64,000 bases of DNA from Proteiniclasticum aestuarii (GTDB lineage Bacteria; Bacillota; Clostridia; Clostridiales; Clostridiaceae), in NCBI RefSeq assembly GCF_017368455.1, contig NZ_JAFNJU010000007.1, forward strand, positions 145,308 to 209,307, given 5' to 3'. A model generated the notes under the pieces. That model was not told the DNA's origin and did no database searches. It saw only the letters and a program-made list of their open reading frames with translations. Below are positions 52,855 through 61,988 of the stretch, piece after piece; within the stretch, counting starts at the first letter, position 1; every line of letters begins with the position of its first letter. The translations under genes were made by a program, and so were the position numbers.

Positions 52855-52892
52855 TTACTGCACAGGCTGCAGGTAAGAGAGGAGAGGAAACC

Positions 52893-53861
52893 ATGAGAAG
52901 AAATACAGCCATATCGGTGGATGGATTATGGGTTTCTTTCACGACCCCTGAGGGAATCATGCATCCTGTGCGAAATCTTTCGCTGGAAGTCTGCCACGGA
53001 GAAATTCTCGCAATCCTGGGTGAATCCGGAGCAGGGAAATCTCTCCTGGCCAAAACCTTCATGGGGATTCTCCCTTCAGACGCCCAGGTGGTGAAAGGAG
53101 AGGTTTCAGACTCCTTTGGATTCGAAGAACGCGCCATGGTGCTGCAGGACCCCAAGAAGTTTCTGGATCCCACTTTGTCCATCGGAAAGCAGATCATGGA
53201 AACACTGAAATACAGTGGAGTCAGGAGAAGCCAGCGAAGGTCGGAGGCCATGAAGCTCCTGGAAAGAGTAGCCATGGATGATTCTGAGAAGAGGTTTCAC
53301 CAGTATGTCCACGAACTCTCCGGTGGTCTGGCCCAGAGGGCGGTGATGGCTGTGGCGTTGGCCAAGAAGCCGAAGCTTCTTATTGCAGATGAACCCACAA
53401 CGGCTCTGGACGAGAAGAACGAGGAAAAACTCATAGATCTTCTGGTGGAATTGTCAGAAGAGACAGCGCTGACGACCATTTTGGTGACCCATAATCTTCA
53501 GGCAGCTAGAAAAGCGGCCCATCGCATTGCAGTCATGTATGCCGGGAGAATCATCGAAATCGGGACAAAGGAGGAGGTTCTTACTCAGCCGGTGCATCCC
53601 TATACCCAGGCACTGCTGGCATCAGATCAGTTCAGGAAGAATGATAAGGGCCGGCTGGTAACCATCCAGGGCATACCGCCCTGTCCTATGAATTTTCCGA
53701 AAGGAGATGCTTTTTCAGTGAGAAATCCCGATGCGCTTGTGATGGACTTCCTGGAAGAACCGCCCATGATGAAGGTATCCGATACCCATTATGCGGCCAC
53801 ATGGCTTCTGGATCCGAGATGCAAGAGAAGCAAGATTGCAGAGGGAGGTACTCATGGATAA
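52893..53861 (+). CDS. nikD: Nickel-type ABC ATP-binding protein NikD
   Basis: ATPase of about 322 residues: Walker A GESGAGKS, signature LSGGLAQRAV, Walker B LLIADEPTTALD, and the C-terminal oligopeptide-transporter extension HPYTQALLAS. Two starts are possible: ATG 52893 (with AGAGGAGAGG, preferred because the conserved protein begins here) and ATG 52851 overlapping the nikA stop. Confidence 0.88.
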   Translation: MRRNTAISVDGLWVSFTTPEGIMHPVRNLSLEVCHGEILAILGESGAGKSLLAKTFMGILPSDAQVVKGEVSDSFGFEERAMVLQDPKKFLDPTLSIGKQIMETLKYSGVRRSQRRSEAMKLLERVAMDDSEKRFHQYVHELSGGLAQRAVMAVALAKKPKLLIADEPTTALDEKNEEKLIDLLVELSEETALTTILVTHNLQAARKAAHRIAVMYAGRIIEIGTKEEVLTQPVHPYTQALLASDQFRKNDKGRLVTIQGIPPCPMNFPKGDAFSVRNPDALVMDFLEEPPMMKVSDTHYAATWLLDPRCKRSKIAEGGTHG

Positions 53862-54606
53862 AATCATTCTGAAGCTGACCGATGTGGATTATTATTATCC
53901 GCTCCAGGGACTGGAGACTTTTCATGCTTTGAAGAAAATATCTCTTTGGGTAGAAGAAGGAGAAATTCTAGGCCTGGTTGGTGAATCCGGATCAGGGAAG
54001 TCTACCCTGGCCAAAGTGATGCTGGGGATTTCCGGGAAAATCCGGGGAGAAATCCGATACAAGGGGATCAATATCCATGGAAGGAGCTGGAGAAGAATGA
54101 AAGTCAAGCCTATTCAGATGGTTCTACAGGACTCCAAGTCTTCGCTGAATCCCAAAATGACCCTGTTCCAGTCCATGGAAGAGCCCCTTGTTCTGTCAGG
54201 CATGAAAGAGAAGGATGAAAGGGAAAAGCGTGTTCGGGAAATCTGCCATCAAGTAGGTTTGGATCTGTCAACGGCAGGAAAATTTCCCGGAGCCTGTTCC
54301 GGAGGACAGAGACAAAGAGCCAGTATCGGAAGAGCGCTTGTGCTTTCTCCGGAACTTCTAATTCTTGATGAAGCCGTTTCTTCTCTGGATGTTTCCATAC
54401 AAGGACAGATTGTGAACCTGCTTAAAGACATTTCTGAAAAAATGAACACAACGATTGTATTCATCAGCCATAATGAAAGACTTGTGGACCATTTCTGCAC
54501 AAGGATACTACGGATGGAGAAGGGAAGGCTCCTGGATAAGAATCAGGATATGCATCCCATTCACAAGAAGGAGAAGGAACCCTTATCCTCAAGCAAAAGT
54601 ATCTGA
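53854..54606 (+). CDS. nikE: Nickel-type ABC ATP-binding protein NikE
   Basis: Second ATPase, about 250 residues: Walker A GESGSGKST, signature CSGGQRQRASIGRAL (Cys in place of the usual Leu), Walker B LLILDEAVSSLD. It is shorter than DppF-type subunits, lacking the C-terminal extension, as is usual for NikE. ATG 53854 overlaps the nikD end by 8 bases with GAGGGAGG upstream. It is the last gene of the larE-nik operon. Confidence 0.88.
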   Translation: MDKIILKLTDVDYYYPLQGLETFHALKKISLWVEEGEILGLVGESGSGKSTLAKVMLGISGKIRGEIRYKGINIHGRSWRRMKVKPIQMVLQDSKSSLNPKMTLFQSMEEPLVLSGMKEKDEREKRVREICHQVGLDLSTAGKFPGACSGGQRQRASIGRALVLSPELLILDEAVSSLDVSIQGQIVNLLKDISEKMNTTIVFISHNERLVDHFCTRILRMEKGRLLDKNQDMHPIHKKEKEPLSSSKSI

Positions 54607-54888
54607 TTTCCGGTCTTAAGCCTTCAAGATGGCTGAATGACTCTACCCCCTATCGAGACGTAACTGGAGAGACAGATACCCTGGTTATCTTGGAGGTGAC
54701 TTCAGATTGAAAGCTTCACATTTTCTTTCTATGCATCAGGCGTGCATTATGTCATTTGGGGCACTGAAGCAGGGCAGCATCATAAAAACGGAAGAAAAGC
54801 GGTAGGATTTTCAAAGATGGCGTGATGACGAAGGACATCTTCATGTATAATACTGATAAGAGAATCGAAAAGGAAGGGAAGTAGAGAA
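54607..54888. other. Intergenic region with a short unrecognised coding-like remnant
   Basis: This 282-bp gap has no full gene. From about 54700 to 54826 one plus-strand frame stays open for about 40 codons (containing FYASGVHYVIWG) but has no start with a ribosome binding site, so it looks like a gene remnant. TATAAT at 54847-54852 may be the -10 box of the next gene. Confidence 0.4.
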
Positions 54889-55314
54889 ATGCTGAAATTA
54901 GTGGTCATAGATGGTCAGGGTGGCGGTCTTGGAAAGAATCTCATAGAGAAAATCATCAAAGCAAACGTGAAGGATGTGGATATCATAGCGCTGGGGACCA
55001 ATGCTCTGGCGACGGCGAGCATGATTAAGGCAGGGGCAAGAACCGGCGCAACAGGAGAAAATGCCATCATGGTGAATGCGGAGAAAGCGGATGTGATCAT
55101 GGGGCCCATTGCCGTTGTGATCCCGAACTCGATCATGGGGGAAATCACACAGGGCATATCCCTTGCGGTGGGGAAATCGGATGCGATGAAGATTCTCATT
55201 CCATTAAACAGATGCAATGTGGAAATCCCGGGTACGGCCCGGTATACAGTCACGCAGCTCCTTGACAGTGCAGTGGAAGAACTGAAGAAGTATCAGGAGA
55301 GTATGAGTTCCTGA
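54889..55314 (+). CDS. DUF3842 family protein
   Basis: A 141-residue soluble protein. It begins LVVIDGQGGGLGKNLIEKI, a Rossmann-like glycine loop, and continues with ALGTNALATASMIKAGA and GPIAVVIPNSIMGEIT, as in the DUF3842 proteins common in Clostridia. The C-terminus has a helical KKYQE end. The function is unknown; the glycine loop hints at nucleotide binding. GGAAGGGAAG precedes the ATG. Confidence 0.85.
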   Translation: MLKLVVIDGQGGGLGKNLIEKIIKANVKDVDIIALGTNALATASMIKAGARTGATGENAIMVNAEKADVIMGPIAVVIPNSIMGEITQGISLAVGKSDAMKILIPLNRCNVEIPGTARYTVTQLLDSAVEELKKYQESMSS

Positions 55315-55404
55315 TGATAGGAATACTGCGGTGGATAGGTCTGGAAATGTAAGGGTGTTTCCTGACGAGTCCGATGGAACACCATACAATGAGGAGGGCA
55401 ATTC

Positions 55405-55800
55405 ATGTCAAAAGGGCTTATACATCACATCGAAATCTATGTGACGAATCTTCAGCGGTCCACGGACTTCTGGGGATGGTTTCTGCATGAACTGGGCTAT
55501 GAACTATATCAGGAATGGAAGGAAGGAAAAAGCTACAGACTGGGAGAAACCTATCTGGTCTTTGTCCAGACAGAAGAGCGCTTCAAGGAGATTTCCTATC
55601 ACAGGTGCGCTACAGGCCTCAATCATCTTGCCTTTCATGCCGCATCACGGGAGGAAGTGGATGAGATGACGGAAAAGCTATATGCAAGAGGCGTCACCAT
55701 CCTCTACGAAGACCGGCATCCCTATGCAGGAGGAAGAGATTATTATGCGGTGTTTTTCGAGGACCCAGACAGAATCAAAGTGGAATTTGTGGCGCCATGA
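55405..55800 (+). CDS. VOC-family (glyoxalase-like) protein
   Basis: Small metalloenzyme-fold protein of 131 residues with two beta-alpha-beta-beta-beta units. IHHIEIYVTNLQRSTDFWGWFL (first metal-site His), LNHLAFHAASREEVDEM (second His) and YAVFFEDPDRIKVEFVAP (Glu) outline the VOC metal site. Members include lyases, dioxygenases and fosfomycin-type resistance enzymes; no specific role can be assigned. GAGGAGG precedes the ATG. Confidence 0.85.
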   Translation: MSKGLIHHIEIYVTNLQRSTDFWGWFLHELGYELYQEWKEGKSYRLGETYLVFVQTEERFKEISYHRCATGLNHLAFHAASREEVDEMTEKLYARGVTILYEDRHPYAGGRDYYAVFFEDPDRIKVEFVAP

Positions 55801-55954
55801 ACATCAGAAAGGTCTTCTTCACCACAGATGATAACAGAGCATGAGAAATCTAAACAGGGGATTACCATTGTGTAAGGATACTATGAAATCTGTCAAATCT
55901 CTTGCATATCATGAGATAATGGAGTCAGAACCATTCTATGCAAGGAGGATAACC

Positions 55955-56737
55955 ATGAAAAACTTAAAAGATAAAGTGATGCTGATCACCGGAGGCGCAT
56001 CCGGACTGGGATTTGCAACAGCCAAGGAACTCCTTTCTCGAGGAGCGAAGCTATGCCTTGTGGACATCAATGAAGAAGGCCTGAAGGAAAAGAAAGAGGA
56101 ATTGCTGAAGGAAAACGGAGAAGCGGAAATTCTCACTGTCACAGCAGATGTTTCAAAGGAAGCTGAAGTGAAAAACTATGTGGATGAAACCATGAAGAAA
56201 TTCGGAAGAATCGACGGATTCTACAACAATGCGGGCATCGAAGGGAAGCAGGCTTCCATGGGAGAATACGATCTGGATATGTTCCATAAGGTCATCGAAA
56301 TCAACCTCATGGGGGTCTATTATGGACTGCGGTTTGTTCTCCCCATCATGAAAGAGCAGAAATACGGAAAGATCGTGAATACTGCGTCCGTAGCGGGGAT
56401 TCTGGGTCTTGAGAACCAGTCTCCTTATATCGCCAGTAAGCACGCCGTCACAGGCATGACCAAAAGCGCCGCGGTGGAGTATTCTGAAGCCGGAATCAAC
56501 ATCAACTCTATTGCACCAGGAGCCATTCTGACACCCATGGTGGAAGGTTCCTTCAAACAGCTCAATCCCGATAATCCAGAGAAAGCCCAGAAGGAGTTTG
56601 CCAAGAAAAATCCGGCAAGAAGACTGGGTCAGCCGGAAGAGGTAGCCAAAGTCGTCGCATTTCTGCTTTCAGATGATGCATCCTATGTCAACGGCCAGGT
56701 CATCGCCATCGATGGAGGACAGTCGGTACTCTATTAG
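55955..56737 (+). CDS. SDR-family oxidoreductase (FabG-like)
   Basis: NAD(P)-dependent short-chain dehydrogenase of about 260 residues. The cofactor loop is TGGASGLGFATAK, followed by NNAG, then Ser in NTASVAG and the catalytic YIASK with K four residues after Tyr. The C-terminal end VNGQVIAIDGGQSVLY is typical of classical SDRs. Substrate unknown. ATG 55955 follows AAGGAGG; an upstream frame from 55841 lacks family sequence. Confidence 0.9.
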   Translation: MKNLKDKVMLITGGASGLGFATAKELLSRGAKLCLVDINEEGLKEKKEELLKENGEAEILTVTADVSKEAEVKNYVDETMKKFGRIDGFYNNAGIEGKQASMGEYDLDMFHKVIEINLMGVYYGLRFVLPIMKEQKYGKIVNTASVAGILGLENQSPYIASKHAVTGMTKSAAVEYSEAGININSIAPGAILTPMVEGSFKQLNPDNPEKAQKEFAKKNPARRLGQPEEVAKVVAFLLSDDASYVNGQVIAIDGGQSVLY

Positions 56738-56773
56738 GACAGTAAGAAGTGAAAACTGAAAAATAGAAGTTCA

Positions 56774-56817
56774 GAGAAAGAAGGTCGGCTTCCATGGAGA
56801 AGCCGGCCTTCTTTCTC
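56774..56817 (+). terminator. Terminator after the SDR gene
   Basis: A long stem (GAGAAAGAAGG.CGGCTTC with its complement, one mismatch), a short loop and TTTTTCT after it. A purine/pyrimidine stem of this kind can also serve the convergent lipoprotein gene. Confidence 0.85.
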
Positions 56818-56852
56818 TTTTCTGACTGCTTTCATAAGTAAGGGGGCTTTCT

Positions 56853-57287
56853 TTATCCCTGATATCCGGCAAACTGATCTCCTAGGATGTCTTCCAGGGC
56901 ATGGATCATGGTTTCATCTTCTCCGACGTATAAGATGATGATGTTATCTGTCTTGTAGAAATGCGGGTAGGAGACCCAGCTGATTTCCACGGAATCATTG
57001 CCGTTATGATAACCAGTACCACCTTCATCGATATTGGAGGCATCTTTTTCCATGCTGCTCCCGCTATCATACAGATAAACAGTGATGTGCTCTGTTTCGT
57101 TGACAGTAAGCCATCTGCGCTCTCCTTGAAGAATGTCTTTGTCAGTTACTTCTGCATTGACGCTGAAATTCATCTCTTCAAGCTGAGTTATGAAATCCAT
57201 ATAAGCGGCTTCCGGGATGTCTTTCTTGCAAGCCAGCAGAGTGAAGGCTAGAGCAATTAATAGGAGAATGGATGCGTTTTTTTTCAT
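56853..57287 (-). CDS. Small lipoprotein of unknown function
   Basis: A 144-residue protein with a signal peptide and lipobox FTLLAC (Cys 20), so it is anchored outside the membrane. The mature part is acidic and shows no motif I know; it has alternating strands (WLTVNETEHITVYLYD, NIIILYVGEDE). AAGGAGG precedes the ATG. It is divergent from the P-type ATPase operon. Confidence 0.75.
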   Translation of the reverse strand: MKKNASILLLIALAFTLLACKKDIPEAAYMDFITQLEEMNFSVNAEVTDKDILQGERRWLTVNETEHITVYLYDSGSSMEKDASNIDEGGTGYHNGNDSVEISWVSYPHFYKTDNIIILYVGEDETMIHALEDILGDQFAGYQG

Positions 57288-57397
57288 GGGAACCTCCTTG
57301 TGATTCTTATTTTTCTATAGTATAGGGCATCAAAAAGAGTCTGGGGTATCAATACCGTAACAGAAAAGCAGTCTGTTTTGGAAAAAAATCAGAGAAC

Positions 57398-57439
57398 TTG
57401 ATGCACATCAAGGAGAGTTTTTCCCTTTCCTTCTACAAT
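57398..57439 (+). promoter_or_regulatory. FNR box and promoter of the ATPase/HMA/Crp-Fnr operon
   Basis: TTGATGCACATCAA (57398-57411) is a perfect TTGAT-N4-ATCAA FNR/Crp-type palindrome. A -10 box TACAAT lies at 57434-57439; with transcription starting near 57446 the palindrome centre is at about -41.5, the class II activation position. Confidence 0.85.
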
Positions 57440-57476
57440 AGAGACAAGAAAGAAAAAGACATGGGAGGAAAAAGAG

Positions 57477-59390
57477 ATGAGAATCATCATGAAATACAAA
57501 AATCAGATTACAGCCCTTTCCTTTATCCTGATCCTGACAGGGATCCTTGCAGGAAATGCGGGCATGGAGGCAGCAAGAAATACTGCGCTGATCACTGCAA
57601 CAGTTATTGCGAGCATACCCATCGGCATGAAGGCGTTTCAGAGCCTTAGAATGAAAGCCTTCAGCATTGAGCTATTGGTCATCATCGCTGTGGTGGGGGC
57701 ACTCTACATACAGGAATACATGGAATCCTCTGTGGTCACCTTCCTGTTTCTCTTCGGAGCCTACCTGGAAGCCAGAACCCTGGAGAAGACGCGGTCTTCC
57801 CTGAAGAATCTTCTGGATATGGCCCCCCAGGAAGCCTGGGTCGTAAGAGACGGAGAGAGTATGCTCGTATCCGTTGATGATATTGAAGAAGGGGAGACCC
57901 TTCTCATCAGGTCCGGAGGAAAAGTGGCCGTGGACGGAACCATTCTCTCTGGAGAAGCATCCTTCAATGAAGCCGCCATCACCGGAGAATCGGTTCCTGT
58001 CACCAAGGGAATAGGAGAGAAGCTCTTCAGCGGAAGTTTACTGGATCATGGATACGTGGAAATGATTGCAGAAAAAGTAGGGGAAGACACCACCTTCTCC
58101 AAGATCATCGAGCTGGTGGAAGAAGCCCAGGAAGCCAAGTCCAAAGCGGCCAGATTCCTGGATAAGTTTGCGCAGATCTATACACCGGGTGTAGTGATTC
58201 TTTCCGTGGTGGTCTATCTCATCACTCAGAATCTGCATATCGCCATCACCTTTCTGGTGGTCGCCTGTCCTGGCGCACTGGTCATTGGGGCACCTGTATC
58301 CAATGTGGCAGGAATCGGAAATGGTGCGAAAAACGGCGTTCTTGTGAAAGGCGGAGAAGTCATGGACAGACTTTCCAAAGTGGATACACTGGTCTTTGAC
58401 AAGACGGGCACGCTGACCAAAGGAAAGCCGGAAGTATCCGGTATCCGAACATTCCATGGCATGGGAGAAGACGAACTTCTGGAACTGACAGCTTCCGTGG
58501 AAAGCGCATCAGAACATCATCTGGGCCAGACCATCGTGAAGGAAGCCGTGAAACGGAACATCGAGATTCACGGGGACCTGGAGAACCTTCTGGTGGAGAA
58601 AGGAAGGGGGATTTCCGCAAAGCTTCAGGAGAAGAACATTATTTCAGGGAACCGGAAGCTTATGTCGCAGCATGACATCGTGATAGACACAGATGTGGAA
58701 GAAGAGGCACTGCGCGGAGAAAAGCAGGGGAACACCGTGGTCTTCGCTGCAGTGGATGGAGTAATAAGTGGACTGTTTCTTATAAGGGACCAGATCAGAG
58801 AAGATGCCTACTCCTCCCTGAAGGAGCTGAGAGCATCAGGCATCAGGCAGATCATCATGCTCACCGGAGATAACCGTCACACAGCGGAGCTGGTGGCAAG
58901 GGAACTGGAGCTGGATGCCTACCATGCGGAGCTTCTGCCTAAGGACAAGCTGGACTTTGTAGAGAAGCTGAAGAAGGAAGGAAAAGTAGTGCTTATGGCA
59001 GGAGACGGCATCAATGATGCACCAGCCATTGCCACGGCGGATATCGGACTGGCCATGGGAGATGGTGGTACAGATGTGGCCCTTGAAACGGCAGACCTGG
59101 TTCTGCTGGGAGACAACTTCAGGCAGCTGACCCATGCTTACAGCCTGGCCAAGGCCACGGTCAGAAATATGAAGCAGAACATCTGGTTTGCAGTAGGCGT
59201 GGTGGCACTTCTTCTCGCTGGAGTGCTCAGCGGAAGAATTCATCTGGCCGAAGGCATGTTCATTCATGAAGCCAGTGTGATCCTCGTGATCTTAAATGCC
59301 ATGAGGCTGGTGAAATACAGAAGAAAGAACCTGGTTGCTGACAGTGCAAAGAATATGGAAAACTTGATGGATATCAATGTATCCTCATAG
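57477..59390 (+). CDS. P1B-type metal-transporting ATPase with CPG motif
   Basis: Membrane ATPase of 637 residues that exports or moves a heavy metal. Family features: actuator loop with AAITGES (167-172), phosphorylated D308 in DKTGT and AGDGINDAPA. The ion-pathway motif is C264-P265-G266 rather than CPC, CPH or SPC, and the usual His-Pro of the ATP domain reads His-His (SEHHLG, 345-350). HEASVILVILNAMRL stands in the last helix. No N-terminal metal-binding domain is fused; a separate HMA protein follows. Metal identity is open. It heads an operon with that HMA protein and a Crp/Fnr regulator. Confidence 0.9.
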   Translation: MRIIMKYKNQITALSFILILTGILAGNAGMEAARNTALITATVIASIPIGMKAFQSLRMKAFSIELLVIIAVVGALYIQEYMESSVVTFLFLFGAYLEARTLEKTRSSLKNLLDMAPQEAWVVRDGESMLVSVDDIEEGETLLIRSGGKVAVDGTILSGEASFNEAAITGESVPVTKGIGEKLFSGSLLDHGYVEMIAEKVGEDTTFSKIIELVEEAQEAKSKAARFLDKFAQIYTPGVVILSVVVYLITQNLHIAITFLVVACPGALVIGAPVSNVAGIGNGAKNGVLVKGGEVMDRLSKVDTLVFDKTGTLTKGKPEVSGIRTFHGMGEDELLELTASVESASEHHLGQTIVKEAVKRNIEIHGDLENLLVEKGRGISAKLQEKNIISGNRKLMSQHDIVIDTDVEEEALRGEKQGNTVVFAAVDGVISGLFLIRDQIREDAYSSLKELRASGIRQIIMLTGDNRHTAELVARELELDAYHAELLPKDKLDFVEKLKKEGKVVLMAGDGINDAPAIATADIGLAMGDGGTDVALETADLVLLGDNFRQLTHAYSLAKATVRNMKQNIWFAVGVVALLLAGVLSGRIHLAEGMFIHEASVILVILNAMRLVKYRRKNLVADSAKNMENLMDINVSS

Positions 59391-59439
59391 AAAATAGGAT
59401 AGGATGAAGACAATAAAATCATAAATGGAGGAATGAAAA

Positions 59440-59658
59440 ATGAAAAAATTAGTGATGCAGCTGGAACAGCTGACCTGCCCGACCTGTGTGAAGAAGATTG
59501 AAACAGTACTGGAAAAGACGGAAGGTGTGGAAACTTCCACGGTACTTTTCAACTCCAGTAAGGTGAAAATCAGTTATAATGAAGAGGAAGTAACCCCGAA
59601 GGAGCTAAGCCGTAAAATCATGGATCTGGGATATGACGTCCTCAGCATGAAAGAATAG
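59440..59658 (+). CDS. Free-standing HMA-domain metallochaperone
   Basis: A 72-residue ferredoxin-like heavy-metal-associated domain with the metal loop LTCPTCVKKIE (CxxC). It probably hands the metal to the ATPase encoded just upstream, replacing the missing fused domain. TGGAGG precedes the ATG. Confidence 0.9.
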   Translation: MKKLVMQLEQLTCPTCVKKIETVLEKTEGVETSTVLFNSSKVKISYNEEEVTPKELSRKIMDLGYDVLSMKE

Positions 59659-59723
59659 AAGGGAAAGATATCACATAACAAAGATTATGTGAAAATGAAT
59701 GAAGAGGACCAGGAGGAGATTAG

Positions 59724-60434
59724 ATGGAAAAAGAAGAAAACAGAAAAACCTGCAGTACCCATGGAGAGCTGAGTCATGACCACTGCATCTCTCTGGTCCC
59801 CATCTTCAATCACCTGACAAAAGAGCAGATGGTGGAAATATCAGCACTGACCCATGCCGTGCAATTCAGAAAGGGTGAAACCATCTACAGGGCCCAGGAA
59901 CCATCCAATGCGCTCTACATCGTAAGCAGAGGGAAGGTGAAAATCTATAGAATATCCGATTCCGGCAAGGATCAGATTCAGAGAATCCTGACACCAGGTG
60001 ATTTCACCGGAGAGCTGGCACTCTTTAGTGAAGACCTTCATGATGCCTATGCGGAGGCGCTGGAGGATGTAGAGATCTGCATGGTGAAAAGAGAAGACAT
60101 GTCAGAGCTTCTTCTGAAATATCCCACCATCGCCATGAAGGTGCTAAGCGAGTTCTCCAGGAGACTGGAAGCTTCAGAGAAGCAGTCCACACGAATCGCC
60201 ACGGAAAAAGTGGAAACGAGAATCGCCATGTACATAGCAGAAATCCTGGACCGATATGGGGAAGAGGGCATCGTCGAGATGCCCATGAAGCGAAAGGATC
60301 TGGCCTCGCATCTGGGCACCACGCCGGAAACCATCAGCAGAAAGCTTCTGGAGCTGGAGGAAGCGCAGATCATCGAGCAGCTTCCGGGAAACAGGATTCA
60401 TGTACTGGACCTGGATGCGCTTCTACTGATCTAG
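59724..60434 (+). CDS. Crp/Fnr-family regulator with N-terminal Cys/His motif
   Basis: A 236-residue regulator. The N-terminus TCSTHGELSHDHC (C10, H13, H18, H20, C21) and C119 in the beta-roll are candidate metal or Fe-S ligands. A cyclic-nucleotide-binding-like beta-roll (about 25-140) is followed by a dimerisation helix and winged helix. The recognition helix TPETISRKLLE has the E-x-x-S-R pattern by which FNR reads TTGAT, and exactly such a box stands before the operon. It is therefore the probable autoregulator, sensing oxygen or metal. Confidence 0.9.
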   Translation: MEKEENRKTCSTHGELSHDHCISLVPIFNHLTKEQMVEISALTHAVQFRKGETIYRAQEPSNALYIVSRGKVKIYRISDSGKDQIQRILTPGDFTGELALFSEDLHDAYAEALEDVEICMVKREDMSELLLKYPTIAMKVLSEFSRRLEASEKQSTRIATEKVETRIAMYIAEILDRYGEEGIVEMPMKRKDLASHLGTTPETISRKLLELEEAQIIEQLPGNRIHVLDLDALLLI

Positions 60435-60561
60435 TGTTACCCCTATGCATACACTTGTATGGCCTGGAGAAATGAAGAATCACCTGGAGGAGGTTATTTT
60501 CCGAAATGGTGATTTTTCTTCTGTTTCAGGGGATTCTCTCTAGAAGAGATGGAAGAACCTC

Positions 60562-60623
60562 TGCTATAATGGGAGTAGGAAACAGGGTATGGAGACATAC
60601 AGGTGGGAAGAGGAGACTCTTCC
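60562..60623 (+). promoter_or_regulatory. Promoter and leader hairpin of the cysteine desulfidase gene
   Basis: Extended -10 TGCTATAAT (60562-60570) without a clear -35. The leader carries GGAAGAG-GAGA-CTCTTCC (60606-60623), a 7-bp stem closed by a GNRA tetraloop. Confidence 0.55.
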
Positions 60624-60661
60624 GCGTAATCAGGGAAATGAGCATAATCGGGGGTATATTT

Positions 60662-61948
60662 ATGTTGGAAAAAGCGTTTCTGGAAGTGCTGGATCGGGAA
60701 CTTGTCATTGCACTGGGCTGTACGGAACCCATTGCCATCGCCTATGCTTCGGCCATGGCCACGAAGCATCTGAAAGGGGATCTCCTTGCACTGGAAGTCT
60801 ATGCCAGTGGAAACATCATCAAAAATGCCATGGGGGTGCATATTCCAGGCACCGGAAAGACGGGCATGAATCTGGCTGCGGCGCTGGGATCAATCAGCGA
60901 TGCGGACAAGAATCTGGAAGTGCTCTGCGGCATCAATGAAGAGGATATCGAGAAAGCGCAGCAGATGATCGAAGAAGGCAGAATCAGCATCAGAAAATCC
61001 GATCATCCGAAGAAGCTCTATATTGAAGTCGTTGCGAAGTCCGAAGCTTCCTCTTCGAGGGTCGTCATCGAAGATCGTCATACCAACATCACGCGGATTG
61101 AAACCGACGGTAAAGTGTTCTTCAGTGTGGAGGACAAAATCGATGAGCTTCCCGTGAATGATACCAGCTTTATGAGCATGGAGAGTATCTGGACATTCGT
61201 GGAGAATGTGGATGTGTCCAGGCTATCCAAGGTGGAGGAAAGCATAAAGGTCAACAAGCGAATCGGAGAAGAAGGGCTTCTTCATGATTATGGACTCAAA
61301 GTGGGCAAGACCATCTATGAGTCCATGAAGAAAGGGCATCAGGTCATGGACCCGACAAACTATGCCATGGCGCTGACAGCGGCGGGCTCCGATGCCAGAA
61401 TGGCGGGCTCCTCCTTCAGCGTCATGAGTAATTCAGGCAGCGGCAATCAGGGCATCACAGCCACCCTGCCGGTCATCGCTTTCTGGGAAAAGCTTGGATC
61501 AGCCTACGAGGAGCTTCTTCGGGCGGTCGCTTTAAGTCATCTGGTGACCATCTACATCAAGACCAAGTTCGGCAGGCTCTCCGCCCTCTGTGGAGCAACC
61601 ATTGCAGCCACGGGAGCCAGCTGCGGCATCACCTATCTTCAGGGAGGAAAGAAGGAAGCGATCTATGCATCGGTTCAGAACATGCTGGGCAATGTCACAG
61701 GCATGCTCTGTGATGGAGCAAAAGGCGGATGTGCGCTGAAGGTAGCCACCTGCACCAGTGCAGCATGTCTTTCGTCCTCACTGGCTTTAAACGGCATCGC
61801 CATTGGAAGCCATGACGGCATCATTGACCAGAATCCGGAGAAGACCATCGAGAATCTCTGCCTTCTCAGCATGGAAGGCGGACTGGAGTCCGACCGGATC
61901 ATTCTGGACATCATGCTGGAGAAGGAAAACAAGCTCATCAACAACTGA
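60662..61948 (+). CDS. cyuA: L-cysteine desulfidase family (CyuA/UPF0597)
   Basis: [4Fe-4S]-dependent lyase of about 428 residues that breaks L-cysteine to pyruvate, ammonia and sulfide. The ALGCTEPIA motif near residue 20, GSGNQGITATLPV and the cluster region with C..GGCALKVATCTSAAC are conserved. ATG 60662 is chosen because family sequence starts here; an in-frame ATG at 60506 precedes the promoter. The ribosome binding site (GGGGG) is modest. It is monocistronic, with a terminator after it. Confidence 0.9.
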   Translation: MLEKAFLEVLDRELVIALGCTEPIAIAYASAMATKHLKGDLLALEVYASGNIIKNAMGVHIPGTGKTGMNLAAALGSISDADKNLEVLCGINEEDIEKAQQMIEEGRISIRKSDHPKKLYIEVVAKSEASSSRVVIEDRHTNITRIETDGKVFFSVEDKIDELPVNDTSFMSMESIWTFVENVDVSRLSKVEESIKVNKRIGEEGLLHDYGLKVGKTIYESMKKGHQVMDPTNYAMALTAAGSDARMAGSSFSVMSNSGSGNQGITATLPVIAFWEKLGSAYEELLRAVALSHLVTIYIKTKFGRLSALCGATIAATGASCGITYLQGGKKEAIYASVQNMLGNVTGMLCDGAKGGCALKVATCTSAACLSSSLALNGIAIGSHDGIIDQNPEKTIENLCLLSMEGGLESDRIILDIMLEKENKLINN

Positions 61949-61962
61949 TTTTATAGAAGACC

Positions 61963-61988
61963 AGATCTGCATCGCAGATCTTTTTTTC
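61963..61988 (+). terminator. Terminator of cyuA
   Basis: Stem AGATCTGC/GCAGATCT with a 3-base loop, followed by seven T. Confidence 0.9.

Noticed and set aside
55362..55382. Hammerhead-ribozyme-like core CTGACGAGTCC upstream of the VOC gene
   Set aside because: The conserved GAAA after stem II is missing and the flanks form an ordinary GGTGTT.CC/GG.AACACC hairpin.
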